NCBI RefSeq assembly: GCF_014645835.1 | Contig: NZ_BMMM01000029.1 | Location: forward strand, 31,835-95,834 | Source: Streptomyces albiflavescens | Lineage (GTDB): Bacteria > Actinomycetota > Actinomycetes > Streptomycetales > Streptomycetaceae | DNA length: 64,000 nucleotides | Direction of reading: 5' to 3' | In this document: positions 57,181 through 64,000 of the stretch, in pieces | Layout: each line of letters begins with the position of its first letter | How positions within the stretch are numbered: the stretch's first letter is position 1 | Translations under genes and position numbers: made by a program | Notes under the pieces: generated by a model | Seen by the model: the letters and a program-made list of their open reading frames with translations, nothing else | Told to the model about the DNA's origin: nothing | Database searches by the model: none

Positions 57181-60100
57181 CAGGTCGCGTCGATCCCGCC
57201 GGATCCGGAGGAATCCGCACACCGCCTTGCGGGGGCGGGCACGGTAGGGACGGGCCGCGCACGATGTACGACTGGTTCGCGGCCGCCGCGGCCTCGGGCA
57301 CGGACCGGATCGCACTCGAGGTCGACGGCGAGGAGCTGACGTACGCCGAACTCGCCGAACTCGCCGGGCGGATTGCGGGCCTTTTGATCCGGCGCTGCGG
57401 CACCGTGCCGTCCCGGGTCGGCCTGCTCGCGGGGCGCGATCTGCCGGCCTATGCGGGATATCTCGCCGTCCAGCGGCTCGGCGCGACGGTCGTGCCGCTC
57501 AACCCGGCGTCTCCCGCGGCGCGCAACACGACGATCGCCCGGCTGGCCGGGGTGGATGTCGTGCTCGCGGACCGGGACGCCGTTTCTGAGCTGGATCTCC
57601 CGGTGCCGGTCGTGCGCCTGTCCGGCAGGGACGTACGCGCGCTGCCGGCGGCCGACCTGCCGGATGCGCAGGCCGGTGTGCGGGACATCGCCTACATCCT
57701 GTTCACCTCGGGTTCGACGGGCGCGCCCAAGGGGGTGTGCATCGAGCACCGCAACGTGAGCGCCTACCTCGAGCATGTGATCCCTCGGTATGCGGCGGGT
57801 CCCGGCGCACGGTTCTCGCAATTCTTCGACCTGACCTTCGACCCGTCCGTGTACGACATGTTCACGGCCTGGGGTTCTGGATCCACCCTGGTCGTACCGG
57901 CCCGCAAGGACCTGCTGTCCCCCACGCATTTCATCCACGCGAACGACGTGACGCACTGGAACTCGGTGCCGTCGGCGATCTCCTTCGCGCTGCGCCTGCG
58001 CGAGCTGAGTCCGTCGAGCATGCCTGCCCTGCGCTGGAGTCTGTTCTGCGGCGAACCCCTGACGCTGCAGCAGGCCGAGGCGTGGCAGGCCGCAGCGCCG
58101 CAGAGCGTGCTGGAGAACATCTACGGTCCCACCGAGATGACGGTGACGTGTGCCGAGCACCGCCTGTCGCGAGATCGCCGGGACTGGGCGCGTCCGTCGA
58201 ACGGCACGGTGCCGATCGGGACCGTTTACCCCGGGCTCGAGCAGCTCGTCGTGGATGAGCAGGGCCGCCCCGCCGCCGAGGGCGAGCTGTGCCTGCGGGG
58301 CCCGCAGCGCTTTGCGGGATACCTCGAGGCCGCAGACAACAAGGGTCGGTTCGTGGCCTTCGACGGTGAGCGGGTGAGCGAGTACGACGGCTCGGTCCCG
58401 CTCACCGACGAGCACTGGTACCGCACCGGAGACCGGGTCGGCCGCCACGGAGGTGAAGGCGGTGGACTCGTCCATCTGGGCCGGCTCGACCACCAGGTCA
58501 AGGTCAGCGGTTACCGGGTCGAACTCGGTGAGATCGAGGCGGCCTTGCGGGAGCACCCGGCGGTCACCGATGCGGTGGCGCTGGCCCTGGACGCCGGGGA
58601 CGGCGAGGTGGAACTCGTCGCGGCCTACACCGGCAGCCAGGAGGCCCAGGAGGAGCTGCTCGCCACGCTGCATGCCCGGCTGCCCGGCTACATGGTGCCG
58701 CGCGCACTGACCGCCTTCGCGGCGTTTCCGCTGACCCAGAACGGAAAGATCGACCGCAAGGCCCTCGGCTCGGCGTCCTCGGCCACGCTGCGCACCCCTA
58801 CGTCGGACTCGCTGCTCGCCGAGGTCCGCGGTCTTTTGGGCAACGCCGCCCTGACGCCGGACGACGACCTCCTCGATGCGGGCATGACCTCACTGGGCGC
58901 CATCCGGCTCGCCACCGTGCTCAGTGCCCGCAGCCGTCGAAAAGTCACCGTCTCGGACATCTACCGCAAGCGGCGGCTGAGCGACTTCACCGATGCGGGG
59001 ACCGCGGTCCCCGCATCGGTCGCGCCGGCGGCGGGCGACGACCACGACCGCCCCCTGGCCCACTCGCAGAAGCGATTCCTGTTCGCAGAGGCGTATGCGC
59101 CGGGCAGCGCGGACAACCTCGTCGTCGAGGCGTACGAGCTGACCGGCCCGCTCCGCCCCGACGTGCTTCGCGCAGCCCTCGACGACGTGGTGGCCCGCCA
59201 CGAGGCCCTGCACACCGTCTACGTCTGGGAGGCAGGCCGTCCGGTGCAGCGCGCGCTCACCGGCCCGGCCGTGCCGTGGACGGAGGTGTCGGCGCCCGCC
59301 GGACCGGCGTCGGTTCAAGAGCTCGCCGAGCGGATCACCGCAGACCTGTGGGACACCCCGTTCCACCTTGATCGGGAGCTGCCGATCCGCGCCCGGCTGT
59401 GCCGGCTCACGCCGGACCGCGCGCTGCTGTGCCTGCAGTTCCACCACATCGCCTTCGACGGCGCATCGGAGCGGATCCTGCTCGACGATCTCCAGCACGC
59501 CTACGTGGCGCGCTCCGACGGTGGCGTCCCCCACTTCCCGCCCGTCCCGGGAAATCGCCTACTCGGTCTGTGGGAATCACGCGACGTCGCGTTGCGGGCC
59601 GCCGAGGACCTCCCTCACTGGCGCAGCGCACTCGCCGGCTGTCCACCGTCGTGCCTGCCGCCGGCCCGGGACGCCGACTCCGAGACGCCCGCCCACGAAG
59701 CGGTCCGCCGCCTCGACGCCGCCCTGGTGCGCCGGCTGAGGGCCGCGGCCGCCCGGCGCAGCGGCCCACCGCTTGCTGTGCTCGCGGCCGGCGCCGCCAG
59801 GGCCGTCGCCCGGCGGTTCGACGTGGACGACGTGTGCGTGGGCACCCTGACCACGGGCCGGTTCGACCCCGCCGTGGACCGCATGGTCGGGTACCTCGTC
59901 AACCCGTTCGCCGTGCCCCTGCGCGGGCTGCGTGGGGAGCCGGAAACAGTGCTCACCGAGGCGGCCCGGCAGATCGTCGACGGACTGGAGCACGCCCGGA
60001 TGCCCTTCGACGAACTGGTCCGCGAGCTGCGCGCCGGCCCTGGCGCGCACGCGTGGTTCGAGGCCTGGGTGGTGCTGCAGCATCCGCCGCCCGCTGTCTC

Positions 60101-60299
60101 GCTCGGTGCGGTGGGACTGCGTCCTGTGCGGGTCCGGGCACCGCGGACCTCGCGGAGCTGGATGGTCGAGGCCTTCCCCGGCGCCGACGGCAGCTGGGAC
60201 CTCGTCACCACGTGGCGCGCGGACGTCCTGTCCCCCGCCGCCGGGACGGTGCTGGCCGACGAGGTGGCAGCAGCGGTGGCGGAATTGGCCGGTGTGTGA
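57177..60299 (+). CDS. NRPS module A-T-C, DltA-like A domain
   Basis: A 1040-residue module. A (~30-520) has YILFTSGSTGAPKG, SLFCGEPLTLQQAEAW, NIYGPTEMTV and lysine in TQNGKIDRKAL. T (~545-610) has LLDAGMTSLGAIRLAT, with Met-Thr in place of the usual Gly-Asp/His before the Ser. C (~620-1040) has FHHIAFDGAS. The A domain has DPSVYDMF and the CGEPL block seen in D-alanine-ligase-like and beta-amino-acid A domains, so a small or unusual amino acid is likely. By-eye pocket D-P-Y-N-L-C-I-V-T is not assignable. The ATG at 57177 overlaps the PCP stop. A later ATG at 57264 is possible. Confidence 0.88.
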   Translation: MTGRVDPAGSGGIRTPPCGGGHGRDGPRTMYDWFAAAAASGTDRIALEVDGEELTYAELAELAGRIAGLLIRRCGTVPSRVGLLAGRDLPAYAGYLAVQRLGATVVPLNPASPAARNTTIARLAGVDVVLADRDAVSELDLPVPVVRLSGRDVRALPAADLPDAQAGVRDIAYILFTSGSTGAPKGVCIEHRNVSAYLEHVIPRYAAGPGARFSQFFDLTFDPSVYDMFTAWGSGSTLVVPARKDLLSPTHFIHANDVTHWNSVPSAISFALRLRELSPSSMPALRWSLFCGEPLTLQQAEAWQAAAPQSVLENIYGPTEMTVTCAEHRLSRDRRDWARPSNGTVPIGTVYPGLEQLVVDEQGRPAAEGELCLRGPQRFAGYLEAADNKGRFVAFDGERVSEYDGSVPLTDEHWYRTGDRVGRHGGEGGGLVHLGRLDHQVKVSGYRVELGEIEAALREHPAVTDAVALALDAGDGEVELVAAYTGSQEAQEELLATLHARLPGYMVPRALTAFAAFPLTQNGKIDRKALGSASSATLRTPTSDSLLAEVRGLLGNAALTPDDDLLDAGMTSLGAIRLATVLSARSRRKVTVSDIYRKRRLSDFTDAGTAVPASVAPAAGDDHDRPLAHSQKRFLFAEAYAPGSADNLVVEAYELTGPLRPDVLRAALDDVVARHEALHTVYVWEAGRPVQRALTGPAVPWTEVSAPAGPASVQELAERITADLWDTPFHLDRELPIRARLCRLTPDRALLCLQFHHIAFDGASERILLDDLQHAYVARSDGGVPHFPPVPGNRLLGLWESRDVALRAAEDLPHWRSALAGCPPSCLPPARDADSETPAHEAVRRLDAALVRRLRAAAARRSGPPLAVLAAGAARAVARRFDVDDVCVGTLTTGRFDPAVDRMVGYLVNPFAVPLRGLRGEPETVLTEAARQIVDGLEHARMPFDELVRELRAGPGAHAWFEAWVVLQHPPPAVSLGAVGLRPVRVRAPRTSRSWMVEAFPGADGSWDLVTTWRADVLSPAAGTVLADEVAAAVAELAGV

Positions 60300-60313
60300 G
60301 GGAGACACGAAAC

Positions 60314-61015
60314 ATGTTGATGATCTTGGACTATCCGGGGCGCCGCCCGGAGGCCCCTGTCACCGCGCTGGGCTTCGATGGCATGGTCACGCTGCTGACC
60401 GACCCGCTGCCGGTCGAGGGCACCGGTCCCGCCTACGCGGCCCGGCTCGACGACAGTCCCGATCCGATTCTGGCGTACTGTGCCGCGTCGGCGATCGCGG
60501 TCCACCTCGCCCGCCGGTCCGCAAGCCCGCGCCCGTTGGTCCTCTTCGATCCGATGCCGACCACCAACGACGACGTCGCCCGCGCCTACGCGGGCGCGGT
60601 CGCCCAGGTGCCGGGGAGCTGCGGACCGCCGGTACCCATCGAGGAGTTGCCCGCCGAACCGGAGCCGTTCTTGAAGGCCGTCCACGAGGACCTGACGCGG
60701 CGCGCGGAGGCGGCGCTGCGGGCGCAGGGACTGGGCGACGGCGTGATCGACGAACCGGTCGCGCACTTCGCCCGGCAGCACGTGTCCTATCTCGCCTACC
60801 TGCTGGCGGCGCGGGGCGCGCTGCCCAAGGAGCCCGTCGGACCGATGCTCCAGGTGCTCTCCCGCGACCACCCCGACCACCGAGGCTGGCTCCCCGAGGG
60901 GGAGTTGACCACCGTACGCGTCGACAGCGACCGGGCCGGGCTCACGGCCCACGAGTCGGCCAGGGCCGGCGTCCTGTCGTTCCTGACCGCGACAACAAGG
61001 AGACAACACGCATGA
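60314..61015 (+). CDS. Thioesterase-like alpha/beta-hydrolase, degenerate
   Basis: A 233-residue protein that I read as a divergent thioesterase-type hydrolase. ILAYCAASAIAVHLARR sits where a nucleophile elbow is expected, with Cys in the Ser position and no GxSxG, and PLVLFDPMPTT follows, as the next strand does in thioesterases. No clear acid or histidine pair is visible. It may bind or transfer chains rather than hydrolyse them. GGGAG precedes the ATG, and its stop overlaps the following PCP start as ATGA, so it is co-translated with that carrier protein. Other readings of the fold are possible. Confidence 0.5.
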   Translation: MLMILDYPGRRPEAPVTALGFDGMVTLLTDPLPVEGTGPAYAARLDDSPDPILAYCAASAIAVHLARRSASPRPLVLFDPMPTTNDDVARAYAGAVAQVPGSCGPPVPIEELPAEPEPFLKAVHEDLTRRAEAALRAQGLGDGVIDEPVAHFARQHVSYLAYLLAARGALPKEPVGPMLQVLSRDHPDHRGWLPEGELTTVRVDSDRAGLTAHESARAGVLSFLTATTRRQHA

Positions 61016-61257
61016 CAGACGACGAACTGCGCACCGCCGTCGGGACGATCTGGCGGGAGGTTCTCGGGGCCGACGTGGACGACGACACCGACTTCTTCGA
61101 TGCGGGCGGTCACTCGTTCGCCGCGCTGCGCATCATCGCGGTGCTCAACAACCGGCACGGGTCCACAACCCCGGTGAAAGTGCTGTTCGACAACCCCCGG
61201 TTCGCCGACTTCGTCGCGGCCTTGGACAAGAAGCCCGAGCTCAGCCCGCAGGGCTGA
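61012..61257 (+). CDS. Free-standing peptidyl carrier protein
   Basis: An 81-residue PCP with FFDAGGHSFAALRIIAVL, where the Ser takes phosphopantetheine. The ATGA overlap with the thioesterase-like gene and the position just ahead of a P450 suggest that an amino acid on this carrier is oxidised by that P450 before it enters the peptide. Which A domain loads it is not visible. Confidence 0.9.
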   Translation: MTDDELRTAVGTIWREVLGADVDDDTDFFDAGGHSFAALRIIAVLNNRHGSTTPVKVLFDNPRFADFVAALDKKPELSPQG

Positions 61258-61370
61258 GGAGGTCGCGCGGCCTCGTGCACCACGGACGCGGCATCACCGC
61301 GCCCGAGCCACTTCGAACATGTTGCGTGGCGTCGCATCACCCATCAACGTCCCCTTTTCGATGAGGGCAC

Positions 61371-62612
61371 TTGGGCCGACGCGGCGGCCATGACGTCTTC
61401 CAGACCATCGAGAAACAGGGGGCGTTGTTGTCTGCGTCGTTGTCGGTCGACCTCTTGGATTCGGCTCTGTACACGAACGGGAATCCGTACCAGGTGTGGC
61501 GGGCCATGCGGGAGGCAGGCCCCGTGCACCACCATGTGGCGAAGACCGGCTCACAGTTCTGGGCCGTGGTCGGGCACGAGGCCGGCCAACGGGTGCTGAC
61601 GGACTGGAAGGTCTTCACCTCCAGCCGTGGCGCAATGCTGCGCGAGGAGGACAACTCTGCTCCCTACCCCGGTGCCGGGAAGATGCCGATCCTCACCGAT
61701 CCGCCGCGCCACACCGAACTGCGCAGGGCTGTCGCCCGGTTGTTCACGCCGCGGGCTGTACGCAACCTGGGCGCGCTGGCCAGTGAGGTGGCGGGGTCGC
61801 TCCTGGCGGATCTGCGTGCGCGGGGCGGCGGCGATTTCGCCACCGATGTGGCCGCGAAGTTCCCCCTTGCGGTGCAGGCCGAGATTCTGGGCATCGCGCC
61901 CGAGGACCTGCCCCTGGTGCTGGACGCCACGGGCCGCTCCGTGGACGAGGCGGAACACGCGGCTTCTGGCCACCACGACGTGATGGCGTACTTCCTGAAG
62001 GCGATCGGCACCCGCCGGTCAGAGGCCGGCCGGGATCTGATCGACGCGCTGCTCACGGCCCGCGCGGGCGGCCTGTCGCTGTCGGACGAGGAGATCGTCC
62101 TGACGTGTGACAACATCGTGGTGGCCGCGAGCCAGACGGCCCAGCACGCCGCGAGCGGCAGCCTGTTGGCCCTGCTGGAGCATCCTGAGGCGTGGAAGGC
62201 GCTGCGCGAGGGGCGGGTCGGTGTCGGCTCCGCCGTCGAAGAACTGCTGCGCTGGACCGCGCCGGCCACGCACGCGATGCGCACCGCGGTCTGCGACACC
62301 GAACTCGCGGGCACCACGATCCGGGCCGGCGAGGCGGTGGCGGTGTGGCTCCCCTCCGCCAACCGCGACGGCACCGTCTTCGCCGACCCGGACGAGCTGG
62401 TCCTTGACCGCAGTCCGAACCCGCACCTGACCCTCGGCGCCGGCCCTCACTTGTGTCTCGGCGCCGCCCTGGTCCGCGTGCTGCTGCGGGCGCTGCTGGA
62501 GGACCTGATCGGGGCCGATACGTCTTTGGCGCTCGCGAACCCGCCCACCTGGCAGTCCACTTGGGTGATCAACCGCATGCGCTCCCTGCCGGTGACGGTC
62601 GTCCCCGCCTGA
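61371..62612 (+). CDS. Cytochrome P450, second copy
   Basis: A P450 of about 413 residues. The heme Cys is in LTLGAGPHLCLGAALVRV, the ExxR motif is VEELLRWT, and the I-helix NIVVAASQTAQHAASGS has SQT where AGxET is common (Thr kept, acid replaced by Gln). It probably oxidises an amino acid on the adjacent carrier protein or the finished peptide. The start is not certain: a TTG at 61371 with GAGGG upstream is used, and TTG codons at about 61425 are also possible. It is only distantly like the P450 at 42.0 kb. Confidence 0.87.
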   Translation: MGRRGGHDVFQTIEKQGALLSASLSVDLLDSALYTNGNPYQVWRAMREAGPVHHHVAKTGSQFWAVVGHEAGQRVLTDWKVFTSSRGAMLREEDNSAPYPGAGKMPILTDPPRHTELRRAVARLFTPRAVRNLGALASEVAGSLLADLRARGGGDFATDVAAKFPLAVQAEILGIAPEDLPLVLDATGRSVDEAEHAASGHHDVMAYFLKAIGTRRSEAGRDLIDALLTARAGGLSLSDEEIVLTCDNIVVAASQTAQHAASGSLLALLEHPEAWKALREGRVGVGSAVEELLRWTAPATHAMRTAVCDTELAGTTIRAGEAVAVWLPSANRDGTVFADPDELVLDRSPNPHLTLGAGPHLCLGAALVRVLLRALLEDLIGADTSLALANPPTWQSTWVINRMRSLPVTVVPA

Positions 62613-62679
62613 CCGGCCACGCCCTTGGCCGTCGAGCCGCGGCGCACACGAACTCCGTCACATTCCCAGGGAAGGCCCC

Positions 62680-63486
62680 GTGAACAGCGAACTCCTTGTC
62701 TCCGATGCGAGCCACTTCCGGGTCGACTACGAGATCAACCCGTACATGGACACCGCGGTCCAGCCCGACGCAGAGGCGACGCTCGCCGAGCACCGGGCGA
62801 TCGTGGCCGCGCACCTCGCGGCCGGCCGCACGGTCGAGTACCTGCCGTCCGTACCGCAGTGCCCGGACATGGTGTTCACGGCCAACGCCGCCGTGGTCCG
62901 CGGCGGCCGCGCCGTCCTGGGCTGCCCGCCGCCCCAGCGGAAGGCCGAGATCCCCTACTTCCAGGAGTGGCTGGCAAACCGGGGGTTCGAGGTCGTCGAG
63001 GCTCCCTATGCGTTCAGTGGCCAGGGCGACGCGCTGGCCTGCGGCGACCTGCTGCTGACGGGGCACGGCCAGCGCACCGACGAGCGGATGCTCCCGGTGC
63101 TGGCCCGCGAACTGGACTACGAAGTGGTGCCGCTGCGCACGCTGAACTCCCGCTGGTACGACCTCGACCTGGCCGTCGGTGTCATCGACGCGGACACGGT
63201 GGCGTACTGCCCGCAAGCCCTCGACGCGACCAGCCTGCGGACCCTGCGCGGGCTCGGGGTCGAGCTGATCGAGGTGTCCCTCGAGGAGGCGACGCGGTTC
63301 GCGCTGAACCTCATCAGCGACGGAACCACCGTGACCATGGCCCAGGCAGCGCCTCGCCTCGCCGCTGCACTGCGCGACCGCGGCCTGAAGGTGGTCGGAC
63401 TCGGCACGAGCGAACTGGCGAAGGGCGGCGGCGGCATCCGCTGCACCGCCTTGACGCTGGACAGAGCGCCGGCGAAGCAGCGGTGA
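62680..63486 (+). CDS. Dimethylargininase-like amidinohydrolase
   Basis: A 268-residue enzyme of the guanidine-modifying superfamily (dimethylarginine dimethylaminohydrolase type), which turns arginine derivatives into citrulline with an active Cys. Visible: CPDMVFTANAAVVRGG, the Asp of SGQGDALACGDLLLTG, TGHGQRTDERM with a His, SRWYDLDLAVGVID, and the nucleophile Cys255 in GGGGIRCTALTLD. The GTG follows AGGGAAGG. As the last gene of the plus operon it may supply citrulline or ornithine-type precursors, or process a guanidino group. It could also be a housekeeping gene at the cluster edge. Confidence 0.8.
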   Translation: MNSELLVSDASHFRVDYEINPYMDTAVQPDAEATLAEHRAIVAAHLAAGRTVEYLPSVPQCPDMVFTANAAVVRGGRAVLGCPPPQRKAEIPYFQEWLANRGFEVVEAPYAFSGQGDALACGDLLLTGHGQRTDERMLPVLARELDYEVVPLRTLNSRWYDLDLAVGVIDADTVAYCPQALDATSLRTLRGLGVELIEVSLEEATRFALNLISDGTTVTMAQAAPRLAAALRDRGLKVVGLGTSELAKGGGGIRCTALTLDRAPAKQR

Positions 63487-63511
63487 GCACACCGTCCGAG
63501 CGTCAACTTGC

Positions 63512-63531
63512 CCCGGCCCTAAAGGGCCGGG
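63512..63531. repeat. Left hairpin of TnpB element
   Basis: Perfect 8-bp stem CCCGGCCC (63512-63519) with GGGCCGGG (63524-63531) and loop TAAA. It lies 3' of the tnpB remnant, where the right end and guide-RNA region of such elements lie. Confidence 0.75.
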
Positions 63532-63587
63532 CTTGGAGGTAGTGCCCAACTGGCTGCCGGGGTCGACTCCTCCGTCCAGACACCCCG

Positions 63588-63869
63588 CTATGGGGTGGCA
63601 GGGACGCGTGACTCACGCCCCGCATTCCACACGCTCTCGCCACGGGTGGCGATGTTGTGGGAAGCATTCCGGTCAGCGTGGGCAACGACCCCGCATCCCC
63701 GGCAGATGAAAAGCCCCTGGTCGACACGGTTGCGTTTGTCGACGTGGCCGCACTCGGCGCATGTCTGCGACGTGTAGGCGGGATCAACGAAGACCAGGGG
63801 CACCCCGGCCCGCTTGGCCTTGTAGACGAGGAGTACATCGAGAACCAGAAACGACCCGCCTGAGCCGAC
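63588..63869 (-). pseudogene. tnpB 3' fragment (zinc finger and last RuvC part)
   Basis: The open tail encodes LVLDVLLVYKAKRAGVPLVF, then VDPAYTSQTCAECGHVDKRN, a CRGCG pair and HADRNASHNIA. These are the zinc finger and the final catalytic Asp region of TnpB nucleases. An in-frame TGA at 63870-63872 and the lack of the ~280 upstream residues show it is broken. Confidence 0.8.
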
Positions 63870-63932
63870 TCAGGTCAACAGTGCAGACCCGTGCGCCCGT
63901 GCGGGTCAGAGCCGTGCTAAGAAGCGCGTCCT

Positions 63933-63952
63933 CCCGGGCGTAAACGCCCGGG
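63933..63952. repeat. Right hairpin of TnpB element
   Basis: Perfect 8-bp stem CCCGGGCG (63933-63940) with CGCCCGGG (63945-63952) and loop TAAA, the same form as the hairpin at 63512-63531. The last 48 bases of the window beyond it show nothing I can call. Confidence 0.75.
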
Positions 63953-64000
63953 GTTCCGCGCTAGATCATGCTGAACGCGGCCGTCGCCCCCGCTGACATC

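Larger units (their letters stand above)
63512..63952 (-). mobile_element. Deleted IS200/IS605-type TnpB element
   Basis: A ~440-bp unit bounded by two matching hairpins with TAAA loops (63512-63531 and 63933-63952) encloses the 3' end of a tnpB gene on the minus strand. Subterminal palindromes plus tnpB are the marks of IS200/IS605-type elements. Most of tnpB and any tnpA are missing, so it is a non-autonomous relic. It lies just past the last pathway gene. Confidence 0.6.

Overview
The window is about 72% GC, with GC-rich third codon positions, GTG and TTG starts and many ATGA/GTGA stop-start overlaps. This suggests Streptomyces or a close relative. A divergent tap/tpg-like pair near the left end (telomere-capping functions) suggests a linear replicon, either a linear plasmid or a chromosome arm.

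Left flank (1 to ~7.1 kb): a partial small membrane protein, a Tpg-like protein, a Tap-like protein and an XRE-type regulator (all minus), then a sigma-factor-like protein with a partner, a small membrane protein (+) and an ADP-ribosylglycohydrolase (+). This flank ends at a remnant of a DUF6262-like transposon accessory gene and a 14-bp triple tandem repeat. The stop codon of the last biosynthetic gene lies inside that repeat.

Minus-strand biosynthetic arm (47.1 down to 7.1 kb): a long, tightly overlapping series of genes starts at an MbtH-like gene with a readable sigma70-type promoter. It runs through DUF885, FGE-like, SbnA-like, P450, FAAL-ACP-C-A-T-C, A-T-C, a free PCP, C-A-T-C-T-C and a penicillin-acylase-like gene. 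Past a plus-strand type II thioesterase it continues with an SbnB-like dehydrogenase, a second DUF885, a gamma-type PLP enzyme, a sulfotransferase, a flavin N-hydroxylase, a 36-codon ORF, an A-T didomain, a TOPRIM protein, a T-A didomain and a terminal C-A-T-reductase.

Plus-strand arms: JmjC/cupin oxygenase, diaminobutyrate-type aminotransferase, MFS exporter and type II thioesterase (47.6-52.0 kb) end at a 28-bp perfect hairpin facing a minus-strand KAS III-like gene. A second plus arm (53.4-63.5 kb) holds an ornithine-type N-hydroxylase, a piperazate-synthase-like (PaiB/KtzT fold) domain fused to an adenylation domain, a PCP, A-T-C, a thioesterase-like protein, a PCP, a P450 and a dimethylargininase-like enzyme. 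A deleted TnpB element with hairpins at both ends closes the window.

How the genes work together (inference): fatty-acyl-AMP ligase loading starts an N-acyl peptide. SbnA/SbnB can supply L-2,3-diaminopropionate, the EctB-like enzyme 2,4-diaminobutyrate, and the N-hydroxylase plus KtzT-like domain piperazate. Eight amino-acid adenylation domains and eight condensation domains are visible, with several carrier proteins and A domains acting in trans. Release is reductive (aldehyde or alcohol), and a membrane-anchored Ntn-hydrolase probably removes the acyl mask. I do not recognise the product. The whole set looks like an undescribed, strongly fragmented NRPS pathway.
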